A DNA stretch of 9,670 nucleotides from Bacteroidales bacterium (GCA_027083715.1 JALWNR010000765.1:1-9670); one strand, 5' to 3'; counted from the first letter of the stretch, positions 1 through 6,057 are shown. Numbers and translations: made by a program. Notes: generated by a model from the letters alone, not told the origin.

Positions 1-84
1 AAATATAATATGAGTTATTGTAAAATATTCATCAATAATATAGATGTTTAAGTTTATGGCTGCTAAATTATATGATAAATAGCG

Positions 85-92
85 TATATTTG
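85..92 (+). promoter_or_regulatory. Bacteroidota -7 box for the DUF4834-like gene
   Basis: TATATTTG is an exact match to the Bacteroidota -7 consensus TAnnTTTG and lies 36 bases before the ATG at 129. No clear -33 TTTG is seen at the usual 17-23 base distance, so the promoter call rests on the -7 box and its position alone. Confidence 0.45.
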
Positions 93-128
93 TTTAATAT
101 CTAAAAAAATATTTTTAAATTGACATTT

Positions 129-371
129 ATGGGAGTTTTACTAAAAATAATACTTATATCTGTTTTGGTATATTACATATTCAAAACAGCTTTTCGTTTA
201 TTTTTACCTTTGCTTGGAAAAAAATTTGAAGAAGAAATTTATAAACGCGCGCAAAATCAAGAAAAAATAAAGAAAGAAGGAGAAATAACCATTCAAATAC
301 GAAAAGATAAATCTGAAAAAATTGATAAAGACTTTGGTGAATATACCGATTTCGAAGAAATAGATGAATAA
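129..371 (+). CDS. DUF4834-like small membrane protein
   Basis: This 80-residue protein of unknown function has one N-terminal hydrophobic segment (about residues 4-28, from GVLLKIILISVLVYYIF to FLPLLG). A highly charged, Lys/Glu-rich cytoplasmic-type tail follows and ends in GEYTDFEEIDE. The architecture and the acidic 'GEY-D-EEID' end match what I know of the DUF4834 family, short proteins confined to Bacteroidota. I start it at the ATG at 129: a TTG nine bases upstream is also in frame, but a -7 box at 85-92 and the usual MG-hydrophobic beginning favour the ATG. There is no Shine-Dalgarno sequence. It stands alone on the plus strand, and its stop overlaps a further open frame beginning at 364. 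The family assignment is from memory of the pattern; the gene itself is convincing, its function is unknown. Confidence 0.75.
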   Translation: MGVLLKIILISVLVYYIFKTAFRLFLPLLGKKFEEEIYKRAQNQEKIKKEGEITIQIRKDKSEKIDKDFGEYTDFEEIDE

Positions 372-498
372 AGGATGTTTATCCGAAAAGTTTGTTAATT
401 ATACTGATAGCTTCGTTAAAAAATTTAACCGTAGCTACGGCTATGCTGAAATTTTTGCCTTGCTCTCAACAAAATTCTCTACGACTTATACGACATAA
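364..498 (+). other. 44-codon open frame coinciding with a palindromic intergenic sequence
   Basis: An ATG at 364 overlaps the stop of the preceding gene (ATGAATAA) and opens a 44-codon frame to TAA at 496-498. Its product is polar and aromatic, with FVKKFNRSYGYAEIFALL in the middle and ending KFSTTYTT. It has no signal peptide, membrane segment or recognisable domain. The same DNA is strongly palindromic: GTTAAA-AAA-TTTAAC at 415-429, a perfect CCGTAGCTACGG at 429-440, and AAAAATTT/AAATTTTT arms at 419-426 and 449-456. TACGAC is also repeated with a 9-base period (480-485 and 489-494). Two readings are possible: a translationally coupled small gene, or a dispersed palindromic repeat that happens to be open in one frame. 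The sequence seems familiar to me as a recurrent Bacteroidota intergenic element, so I lean to the repeat, but this cannot be settled from one copy. Confidence 0.4.
415..456. repeat. Palindrome cluster (possible RNA hairpin or dispersed-repeat core)
   Basis: Three inverted repeats are packed into 42 bases: GTTAAA/TTTAAC (415-420 and 424-429), CCGTAGCTACGG (429-440, self-complementary over 12 bases) and AAAAATTT/AAATTTTT (419-426 and 449-456, 22-base loop). The GC-rich centre stands out in AT-rich surroundings. It is not a textbook intrinsic terminator, since the T-run is part of the arm, although the outer hairpin ends in TTTTT and could slow transcription coming from the upstream gene. Confidence 0.55.
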
Positions 499-543
499 TA
501 CACTAGCCTCCTTATGGTGGATTGTTTTCGGTTGAATGTAGAT

Positions 544-1875
544 TTATTCAATCAATGTTTTTATATTCAGCCATTTATTTAGGCTGTCAGCTATTTGTTG
601 CTGTTCTTCTATCGTAAATGATTTTATGCGCGTTCTGTGCGAACCTCCTTTTTTTATCATCATTAAATTATTGGTTCTACCCTTTATTAAATGCACACCT
701 GATGCGTACCAAGGATCATTTTCTCCATAAATAAATACAAAGTTTTTAGAATAGTTTTGCAGCCAATTATTAATGCGTAGCATTAATTTTTCGTTAAAAA
801 CTGCATTTTCATAGCCTTTAGGCATGGTAAATTTAAAGTTCGGGTTGTGTGCATATTTAATCAAGTCGCCAAAAGGTTTAGGATCATAGGTGTACATACC
901 TATTTCAGTTAACCCTTGATAAAAAAACGGACGAAAATAATTTACGCTTTCATCTGTAAAAAACGAAATACAATCTACTTTATTCAAATGTTCAATTATC
1001 TGTTGTGGATTATCCATATTTGTAGGAATATCATTGCAAGAAACAAATTGCCACTGCCAAAATGCAAAGGGATATTCTAAAATACTGTATTCATAAGCCA
1101 GATTAATACCTCCCAATAATTGAAAAGTATAGCCCTTTTGTATTGCATTTTTTTTAAATAAAGGCAAAAGTTTATTCCTATTAGTCAAAAACATTTTTTG
1201 AAAGGCAAAAATTTTGTCCCTACACTCTTTAGTCCCCACATTATTTAAAAAATCAAAAACTCGCGGCTCTTGTGTCGAAAAATTTAAGGGTGCAACATAA
1301 GGAACGGATGCCGTTACATCATTAGGATAATAATACCTGTAAAAAATAGTCGTTTGTCCTCCTTTACTAATGCCTGTGCTCACCCATTTCCCTTTATAAA
1401 TAGTTTTCAATAGCTCTACAATATGGTGATAATCAGCCGATGCTTGTTTAATATTTAAGTATTTCCAGTTATAATTATCCGGTTTTGAATCGCCAAAAAA
1501 ACGATGTTCCACATACACTTGATTTGCATCAAGCAATTTAGCCAATTCCGAAATGCGGTTTCTTTCGGCACTATATCCGTTAATTGATAATACTATGGGT
1601 TTATTAATATCCAAATGAGATAAATACACTTTTTGCAAAAACTTTTCTCCTTCCGGATTATCGTGATCAAGTGCTTGCTCAATCATTAATTTATATACCT
1701 GCTTATATTTATCCTCGGTTTGTTCAATGCTTAACTCAACTCCTTTTAGCTTAGATAGTTTTTCTGCCAAATGAATATTTTCATCAACATTGGATGAATT
1801 TTGGCAAGATTGGATTAAAATTACCGAAAACGCAAGTAATAAAAATTGCATTATGTTTGTTGATAAATTTTTCAT
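544..1875 (-). CDS. S37 (PS-10)-type serine peptidase, lipoprotein
   Basis: This predicted secreted alpha/beta-hydrolase peptidase of the S37 family (Streptomyces PS-10 type, amino- or tripeptidyl-peptidase activity) has 443 residues from the chosen start. The N-terminus MKNLSTNIMQF, then a hydrophobic stretch ending LIQSC, is a lipoprotein signal with the lipidated Cys at residue 24, so the enzyme should sit on the membrane or cell surface. Visible hydrolase landmarks are VEHRFFGDSKP (about 122-132), the nucleophile elbow GISKGG with Ser170, the acid in GENDPW (Asp387) and the base in GGSHRTR (His413), in the order expected for the triad. The open frame extends to 1926, but I choose the ATG at 1875: it gives a proper lipoprotein signal, and a TATATTTG box at 1916-1909 would otherwise lie inside the gene. 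It is a single gene, divergent from the cyd operon. The substrate is unknown, and S28 is the nearest alternative family. Confidence 0.82.
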   Translation of the reverse strand: MKNLSTNIMQFLLLAFSVILIQSCQNSSNVDENIHLAEKLSKLKGVELSIEQTEDKYKQVYKLMIEQALDHDNPEGEKFLQKVYLSHLDINKPIVLSINGYSAERNRISELAKLLDANQVYVEHRFFGDSKPDNYNWKYLNIKQASADYHHIVELLKTIYKGKWVSTGISKGGQTTIFYRYYYPNDVTASVPYVAPLNFSTQEPRVFDFLNNVGTKECRDKIFAFQKMFLTNRNKLLPLFKKNAIQKGYTFQLLGGINLAYEYSILEYPFAFWQWQFVSCNDIPTNMDNPQQIIEHLNKVDCISFFTDESVNYFRPFFYQGLTEIGMYTYDPKPFGDLIKYAHNPNFKFTMPKGYENAVFNEKLMLRINNWLQNYSKNFVFIYGENDPWYASGVHLIKGRTNNLMMIKKGGSHRTRIKSFTIEEQQQIADSLNKWLNIKTLIE

Positions 1876-1908
1876 TTTTGAGTTTTTGTTACCTAATGTC
1901 AAGAAACA

Positions 1909-1916
1909 CAAATATA
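1909..1916 (-). promoter_or_regulatory. -7 box for the S37-type peptidase
   Basis: Read on the minus strand this is TATATTTG, an exact TAnnTTTG match, 33 bases before the ATG at 1875. A convincing -33 TTTG is not seen. Its place supports starting the peptidase at 1875 rather than 1926. Confidence 0.45.
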
Positions 1917-2053
1917 AAAACCCCAAGTTCTATTTTTGTATATTTTAAAATCCTATATATATGTTTATCAACATAGATAAAAGCTAATATGTGTATAATT
2001 GATTGAGGCACATACAAATAACTTTATTTTGAATAAAAAGATGTTTTTGTATT

Positions 2054-2073
2054 TTTTGATTAAATTATCAAAA
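2054..2073. promoter_or_regulatory. Candidate operator palindrome upstream of the cyd operon
   Basis: TTTTGAT-TAAATT-ATCAAAA is a perfect 7-base inverted repeat with a 6-base spacer, centred at about 2063.5. Its half-sites resemble CRP/FNR-family half-sites (TTGAT/ATCAA), but the spacing is two bases longer than the canonical FNR site. If transcription starts 6-7 bases after the -7 box at 2091-2098, the palindrome is centred near -41, the position used by class II activators. No -33 TTTG occurs at the right distance, which fits an activator-dependent promoter. The regulator is not identified. Confidence 0.4.
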
Positions 2074-2090
2074 GTATTCATAAATTTATT

Positions 2091-2098
2091 TAATTTTG
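2091..2098 (+). promoter_or_regulatory. -7 box of the cyd operon
   Basis: TAATTTTG exactly fits TAnnTTTG and lies 22 bases before the ATG at 2121. The 17-23 base window upstream lacks TTG and instead holds the right arm of the palindrome at 2054-2073. A second, one-mismatch box (TTATTTTG, 2024-2031) lies further upstream and is an alternative. Confidence 0.5.
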
Positions 2099-2120
2099 CA
2101 CATATGTTCAAAAAGAGATT

Positions 2121-2336
2121 ATGATTAAAATATTAAAAGATATTTTTAGGTTTTATTACGAAGGCTTCAAAAGTATGACTTTGGGTAAAAATCTTTGGTT
2201 AATTATCATAATTAAGCTGTTTATTATGTTTGCTATATTAAAACTGTTCTTTTTTCCTGATTTTTTGAAAACAAAATTTAAGACAGATGAAGAGCGCAGC
2301 GATTATGTAATAGAGCAATTAACCAACCCAAAATAA
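2121..2336 (+). CDS. DUF4492 protein, first gene of the cytochrome bd operon
   Basis: This 71-residue single-pass membrane protein has an amphipathic start (MIKILKDIFRFYYEGFKSM), the TLGKNLWLIIIIKLFIMFAILKLF segment holding the membrane span (about residues 24-46), and a charged tail with FKTDEERSDYVIEQL. The 'FY-GF--MT-G--LW' beginning followed by 'IKLFIMF--LKLFFFP-FL' is the DUF4492 pattern, a family known next to cydA in Bacteroidota and some Campylobacterota. Its role is not established. Constant linkage to cydAB and a single span suggest an assembly factor or small subunit of the oxidase, which is inference. It lies 45 bases before cydA with no terminator between, so the two are probably co-transcribed. 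The start is the only sensible one: an ATG at 2104 stops after six codons. Confidence 0.85.
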   Translation: MIKILKDIFRFYYEGFKSMTLGKNLWLIIIIKLFIMFAILKLFFFPDFLKTKFKTDEERSDYVIEQLTNPK

Positions 2337-2381
2337 TGCCTACTTATAATATATTAATTTAACAAATCAATGTAAATACCT

Positions 2382-3938
2382 ATGCAACAAATTGATTTTT
2401 CATTAGTCGATTGGTCCAGGGCACAATTTGCATTAACTGCAATGTATCATTGGATCTTTGTTCCATTAACATTAGGATTAAGTTTTATCCTGGCAATAAT
2501 GGAAAGTATCTATGTGAAAACAGGAAATCCTGAATGGAAAAAAATTACCAAATTTTGGATGAACCTGTTCGGAATTAACTTTGCCATTGGTGTGGCTACA
2601 GGAATTATTCTTGAGTTTGAATTTGGTACCAACTGGTCAAACTACTCGTGGTTTGTGGGCGATATTTTTGGTGCTCCACTGGCTATTGAGGGTATTATGG
2701 CGTTTTTTATGGAATCGACCTTTATTGCCATTATGTTTTTTGGTTGGAACAAGGTTAGTAAAAAAGCACACCTTACTGCCACATGGCTTACTGCAATTGG
2801 TTCAAACCTGTCAGGTTTATGGATTTTAGTTGCCAATGCATGGATGCAGAACCCTGTTGGTATGGAATTTAACCCGGATACTGCACGCAACGAAATGCAT
2901 AATTTTTTAGACGTACTTTTTAATCCGGTTGCAATGAATAAGTTTTTGCATACCATAACATCCGGATATTTACTGGCAGCCATTTTTGTTGTTGGCATAA
3001 GTGCTTGGTTTTTACTAAAAAAGCGCGAAGAACAGTTTGCCATGAAAAGTATAATCGTAGCATCTGTATTTGGAATTTTAGCGGCAGTTTATACCATTTT
3101 TTCAGGAGATGAGTCTGCTCGTGTGGTTGCCAAGCATCAGCCCATGAAATTTGCTTCGATGGAAGCTTTATACGATGGACAACAAAATGCTCCGCTGGTA
3201 GCAATTGGTTTTTTTGGAAGTCCCAGTGCCGAAAGACCTAATGAACAAGAATTTGCTTTCAAATTTGAAATCCCCAACATGCTTTCTTATCTGGCTTTTT
3301 TAGATGCAAATGCATTTGTTCCGGGTATCCGTGATTTGGTTCATGGCAATGAAGAACGTGGTATTATTTCGTATAAAGAAAAAATTGCCAAAGGTAAAAA
3401 AGCCATTGATGCATTAGCCGCCTACAAAATAGCAAAAAAAGCAAAGAATGAACAAGAAGCTAAAGATGCTCTGAAAATTTTTAAAGAAAATTTTGAATAT
3501 TTCGGATATGGATATTATTTCAACAAAGATCCACATATGTTATTGCCTAATGTGAAAATATCATTTTATGCTTTTCATACTATGGTAATTTTAGGTGGTT
3601 TCTTTTTGGTTTTACTTATGTACATTTATTTTCTTGCACGCAATAATAAATTGCAAGATAAAAGGTGGTTACTTTGGATAGCACTTTGGACAATACCCTT
3701 GGTTTATTTAGCTCAACAAGCGGGTTGGGTAGTTGCCGAAGTAGGACGTCAGCCTTGGGTTATTCAAGATTTGATGCCTAATATTGCAGCAGTATCGCAA
3801 ATTGATACCTATTCGGTACAAATTACTTTCTTTTTATTTTTATTGGTCTTTACTGCACTATTGATTGCTGAAATTAAGATTATGCTGACTACTGTTCGTA
3901 AGGGACCGGAAATTACTGAAAATTCAACTAAAAAATAA
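2382..3938 (+). CDS. cydA: Cytochrome bd quinol oxidase subunit I
   Basis: CydA carries the hemes (b558, b595 and d) and the quinol site of cytochrome bd, a membrane terminal oxidase that reduces O2 to water with high affinity. The 518 residues are close to the E. coli length and form about nine membrane spans. By comparison with E. coli CydA, the heme ligands are His23 (E. coli His19), His190 (His186) and Met401 (Met393). Glu103 in the APLAIEG motif and Glu111 correspond to Glu99 and Glu107. The Q-loop has GDES at 242-245, with Lys256 and Glu261 matching the quinol-site Lys252/Glu257. GRQPW is at 455-459. The long spacing between the Q-loop and Met401 (140 residues) marks the long Q-loop type. 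His399 stands where E. coli has Arg391, beside the heme b558 ligand. It is followed 14 bases later by cydB. The start is unambiguous from the QFALTAMYH motif at 15-23. Confidence 0.98.
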   Translation: MQQIDFSLVDWSRAQFALTAMYHWIFVPLTLGLSFILAIMESIYVKTGNPEWKKITKFWMNLFGINFAIGVATGIILEFEFGTNWSNYSWFVGDIFGAPLAIEGIMAFFMESTFIAIMFFGWNKVSKKAHLTATWLTAIGSNLSGLWILVANAWMQNPVGMEFNPDTARNEMHNFLDVLFNPVAMNKFLHTITSGYLLAAIFVVGISAWFLLKKREEQFAMKSIIVASVFGILAAVYTIFSGDESARVVAKHQPMKFASMEALYDGQQNAPLVAIGFFGSPSAERPNEQEFAFKFEIPNMLSYLAFLDANAFVPGIRDLVHGNEERGIISYKEKIAKGKKAIDALAAYKIAKKAKNEQEAKDALKIFKENFEYFGYGYYFNKDPHMLLPNVKISFYAFHTMVILGGFFLVLLMYIYFLARNNKLQDKRWLLWIALWTIPLVYLAQQAGWVVAEVGRQPWVIQDLMPNIAAVSQIDTYSVQITFFLFLLVFTALLIAEIKIMLTTVRKGPEITENSTKK

Positions 3939-3944
3939 AGGAGG
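3939..3944 (+). promoter_or_regulatory. Strong Shine-Dalgarno sequence before cydB
   Basis: AGGAGG begins one base after the cydA stop and stands 8 bases before the cydB ATG at 3953. It is the only full Shine-Dalgarno match before a gene in this window; the other starts follow A/T-rich leaders, as is normal for Bacteroidota. It selects the ATG at 3953; the ATG at 3946 is followed by a stop after four codons. Confidence 0.6.
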
Positions 3945-3952
3945 AATGGATT

Positions 3953-5134
3953 ATGTTTGAAAATTTATCATTACTAAGTTTACAACAATATTGGTGGTTT
4001 TTAATTGCCGTATTGGGGGCTCTTTTGGTATTCCTTCTTTTTGTTCAAGGTGGACAAACTTTGATATATAAACTTGGGAAAACCGAAATGGAACGTACCA
4101 TGCTGGTTAACTCATTGGGCCGAAAATGGGAAATTACATTTACTACATTAGTAACATTTGGAGGAGCTTTTTTTGCATCTTTTCCTCTTTTTTACTCTAC
4201 AAGTTTCGGAGGTGCTTATTGGGTATGGATGGCAATATTGTTTGCATTTATTTTACAAGCGGTTTCTTATGAGTATCGCACAAAAGCCAATAATTTTTTA
4301 GGAACCAAAACCTACGAAGGATTTTTATTTTTTAATGGTGCAGTTGGAAGTATTTTATTAGGAACTGCAGTGGCAACATTTTTTACAGGTTCGCAGTTTT
4401 CAGTAGATAAAATGAACCTTGTGGATTTAACTAGTGGTAAAATGCCTATTATTTCTGCATGGGAAAATCCTTGGCATGGATTAGAGGCTGTTTGGACAAC
4501 TGAAAATTTTGCTTTTTTACAAAACTTATCCTTAGGCTTAGCTGTTTTCTTTTTGGCACGTGTTTTAGCTCTTTTATATTTTATGAATAATATTGAGCAT
4601 AAAGCAATTTATGAACGTGCCAAAAAATGCTTAAAGCGTAATTCAATAATTTTCTTGATTCTATTTCTGTTTTTCGTAATTCGTTTAATGTTTATTGATG
4701 GTTTTGCCTATCATGCAGACAGCCAAGAGGTATATATGCAAGCACACAAATATTTCAATAACCTTATTGAAATGCCTTTGGTGCTGATTATTTTCTTATT
4801 GGGCGTTGTAGGTGTACTATATGGAATTTTTATTAATTTATTTAAAGACAGTAAAAAAGGTATTTGGTTTTCGGGTGCAGGAACAATATTAACTGTGCTG
4901 GCTTTATTTTTTCTTGCAGGATATAATAATACTTCGTACTATCCTTCAACTTTTGATTTACAAAGTTCACTAACTATTGAAAACAGTTCATCAAGCCAAT
5001 ACACGCTAACAGTTATGAGTTATGTGTCTTTGATGATACCCTTTGTTGCTGCTTATATTTGGTGGGCTTGGAAATCTATGGATAAAGAGTCGATTACGGA
5101 AACCGAAATGCAAGAAGATGATCATGCATATTAA
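3953..5134 (+). CDS. cydB: Cytochrome bd quinol oxidase subunit II
   Basis: CydB is the structural partner of CydA in the cytochrome bd oxidase and contributes to the hemes' surroundings and proton access. The 393 residues (E. coli 379) have about nine hydrophobic spans. Family landmarks include YWWFL near the start, ER-MLVNSLGRKWE (47-60), GGAFFASFPLFY, EYRTK and the C-terminal SSSSQYTLTVMSY, which parallels SSQLTLNVM in E. coli. The protein differs from E. coli where the acidic DGFDMG motif lies: here it reads VQGGQT (31-36), and E. coli Asp58 is Glu60. These changes suggest a different proton-channel arrangement; I believe other Bacteroidota CydB proteins share them, but cannot check. The acidic tail ends in EDDHAY. 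It is coupled tightly to cydA, and a 37-codon gene follows 66 bases later. Confidence 0.97.
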   Translation: MFENLSLLSLQQYWWFLIAVLGALLVFLLFVQGGQTLIYKLGKTEMERTMLVNSLGRKWEITFTTLVTFGGAFFASFPLFYSTSFGGAYWVWMAILFAFILQAVSYEYRTKANNFLGTKTYEGFLFFNGAVGSILLGTAVATFFTGSQFSVDKMNLVDLTSGKMPIISAWENPWHGLEAVWTTENFAFLQNLSLGLAVFFLARVLALLYFMNNIEHKAIYERAKKCLKRNSIIFLILFLFFVIRLMFIDGFAYHADSQEVYMQAHKYFNNLIEMPLVLIIFLLGVVGVLYGIFINLFKDSKKGIWFSGAGTILTVLALFFLAGYNNTSYYPSTFDLQSSLTIENSSSSQYTLTVMSYVSLMIPFVAAYIWWAWKSMDKESITETEMQEDDHAY

Positions 5135-5200
5135 ATGGGTGAACGTGTCTGTCTATCGAAAAATGAGTAAATTGTATTTTAAAATTTAAAATTTAAAAAA

Positions 5201-5314
5201 ATGACAGGAGAAATAATTAAATTAATGACATGGCCAATTTTTATACTTGTATCTTGGTATGTGGTTTGGTTTGCTGTGAAAAAATACGAGAAAAAAGAAA
5301 AATCTAAAAAATAG
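5201..5314 (+). CDS. 37-residue single-pass membrane protein, candidate small subunit of cytochrome bd
   Basis: This ATG-started 37-codon gene ends at TAG 5312-5314. The product begins MTGEIIKLMTWP, spans the membrane once (about residues 11-26, WPIFILVSWYVVWFAV) and ends in a very basic tail, KKYEKKEKSKK. The size, single span and place as the last gene before the cyd terminator are those of known tiny oxidase subunits (CydX, 37 residues in E. coli; CydS in Geobacillus), but I see no sequence similarity to them. A-rich leader DNA directly precedes the ATG, as in other genes here, without a Shine-Dalgarno sequence. The Lys-rich end predicts a cytoplasmic C-terminus by the positive-inside rule. 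The call as a gene rests on composition, context and a clean membrane segment; the oxidase-subunit role is inference. Confidence 0.65.
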   Translation: MTGEIIKLMTWPIFILVSWYVVWFAVKKYEKKEKSKK

Positions 5315-5330
5315 AAAAAAAGAAATAAAT

Positions 5331-5364
5331 AAAAAAGGAGCAGCCAATAAGTTGTTCCTTTTTT
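5331..5364 (+). terminator. Intrinsic terminator of the cyd operon
   Basis: AAAAAAGGAGCAGC (5331-5344), a 6-base CAATAA loop, then GTTGTTCC and TTTTTT (5351-5364) form a stem of eight pairs (two G-U) extended by A-U pairs, running into the T-tract. It begins 17 bases after the stop of the 37-codon gene, which argues that this gene belongs to the cyd transcript. Confidence 0.82.
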
Positions 5365-5367
5365 GTT

Positions 5368-5375
5368 TATATTCG
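5368..5375 (+). promoter_or_regulatory. Possible -7 box for the heme protein gene
   Basis: TATATTCG matches TAnnTTTG at seven of eight positions and lies 27 bases before the ATG at 5403, just past the cyd terminator. No good -33 element is seen, so this is tentative. Confidence 0.25.
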
Positions 5376-5402
5376 TACACTTATAAATTAAAAATTACGG
5401 CT

Positions 5403-5966
5403 ATGAAAAAAATAATTATTTTATTCATCGGATTATTCCTTTTTACTTGTAATTCAGAATCTGCTTTTAATAAAGAAAAATATTTGAACGAAGGAAAAGA
5501 AATTGCACAAAGTACCGGAAAAACACTGTCAGGACATGTTAAAAAAGCCATGCAAGAAAAAGGACCTATTGAAGCAATTAATTTTTGCAAATTAAGTGCC
5601 TATCCTTTAACCGATAGTTTATCAAAACTTTACAATGTGAAAATTAGTCGTGTGGCAATTAAAAGTCGTAATCCTGAAAATAAAGCAACAGGAGAAGATA
5701 TTGAAACCATTAAAAAATATGAAGAACAGATTGTTAAAGGAGAAGAGATAAAACCACAAGTACAAAGACAAGAGGATAAAATAGTGTTTTATGCACCTAT
5801 CCGTTTACAGCATGCTTGTTTAGTCTGTCATGGTAAACCACAATCTGAAATTCCCGATACATTATTTAAGCATATTCAAAGCTTGTATCCCAATGACTTG
5901 GCTGTTAATTTTAAAGAAGGCGATTTGCGGGGAATATGGAAATTAGAGTTTGGTGAAAAAAAATAA
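5403..5966 (+). CDS. Tll0287-like (DUF3365) c-type heme protein
   Basis: This 187-residue exported protein has an N-terminal hydrophobic signal (MKKIIILFIGLFLFTC); Cys16 could be lipidated, though Thr before it is not the usual lipobox residue. The c-type heme motif is CLVCH at 139-143, followed by GKP. Around it are the family's usual pieces: a helical region with AINFC (Cys62), SRVAIKSRNPENKA (82-95), FYAPIRLQHACLVCH, and GDLRGIW near the end. This is the Tll0287-like/DUF3365 family, periplasmic heme-binding domains of PAS-like fold often found alone or as the sensor part of signalling proteins. Here it is stand-alone with no output domain. It follows the cyd terminator by 38 bases, so it is probably a separate transcript, yet its neighbourhood hints at a link with respiration. 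An upstream in-frame TTG at 5352 lies in the terminator arm and is not credible. Confidence 0.85.
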   Translation: MKKIIILFIGLFLFTCNSESAFNKEKYLNEGKEIAQSTGKTLSGHVKKAMQEKGPIEAINFCKLSAYPLTDSLSKLYNVKISRVAIKSRNPENKATGEDIETIKKYEEQIVKGEEIKPQVQRQEDKIVFYAPIRLQHACLVCHGKPQSEIPDTLFKHIQSLYPNDLAVNFKEGDLRGIWKLEFGEKK

Positions 5967-6009
5967 TACAACGATTTCATTTAGATAGAAAAATGTTTAA
6001 CAGATATTA

Positions 6010-6045
6010 AAAAGCCGGTTATTTGACCTTAAATAACCGGCTTTT
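6010..6045. terminator. Bidirectional intrinsic terminator between convergent genes
   Basis: AAAAGCCGGTTATTT (6010-6024) and AAATAACCGGCTTTT (6031-6045) form a perfect 15-base stem with a GACCTT loop. A-runs on the left and T-runs on the right let it act on both strands. It lies 43 bases after the heme protein stop and 12 bases from the end of the first barrel gene on the minus strand. Confidence 0.92.
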
Positions 6046-6057
6046 GAGTCTCTTATT

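Noticed and set aside
532..551. TTGAAT/ATTCAA hairpin near the peptidase stop as a terminator
   Set aside because: Only six pairs, it overlaps the stop codon and has no T-run after it.
1876..1926. N-terminal extension of the S37-type peptidase to an ATG at 1926
   Set aside because: It would place MGFLYLCFLTLGNKNSK before a clean lipoprotein signal and put an exact -7 box inside the gene; the ATG at 1875 fits better.
1794..1976. 60-codon plus-strand frame across the start of the peptidase gene
   Set aside because: It overlaps the peptidase signal-peptide region on the other strand, has no promoter-like sequence and looks like no known protein.
2642..3043. 133-codon open frame antisense to cydA (and other frames at 2581-2829 and 2920-3204)
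   Set aside because: They lie wholly inside the well-conserved cydA gene and their products resemble no family; they are shadows of its codon use.
5135..5170. 11-codon ATG frame right after the cydB stop
   Set aside because: Too short, no membrane segment or distinctive composition; probably chance.
5352..5402. Upstream TTG start for the heme protein
   Set aside because: It lies in the 3' arm of the cyd terminator and would hide the signal peptide behind 17 extra residues.
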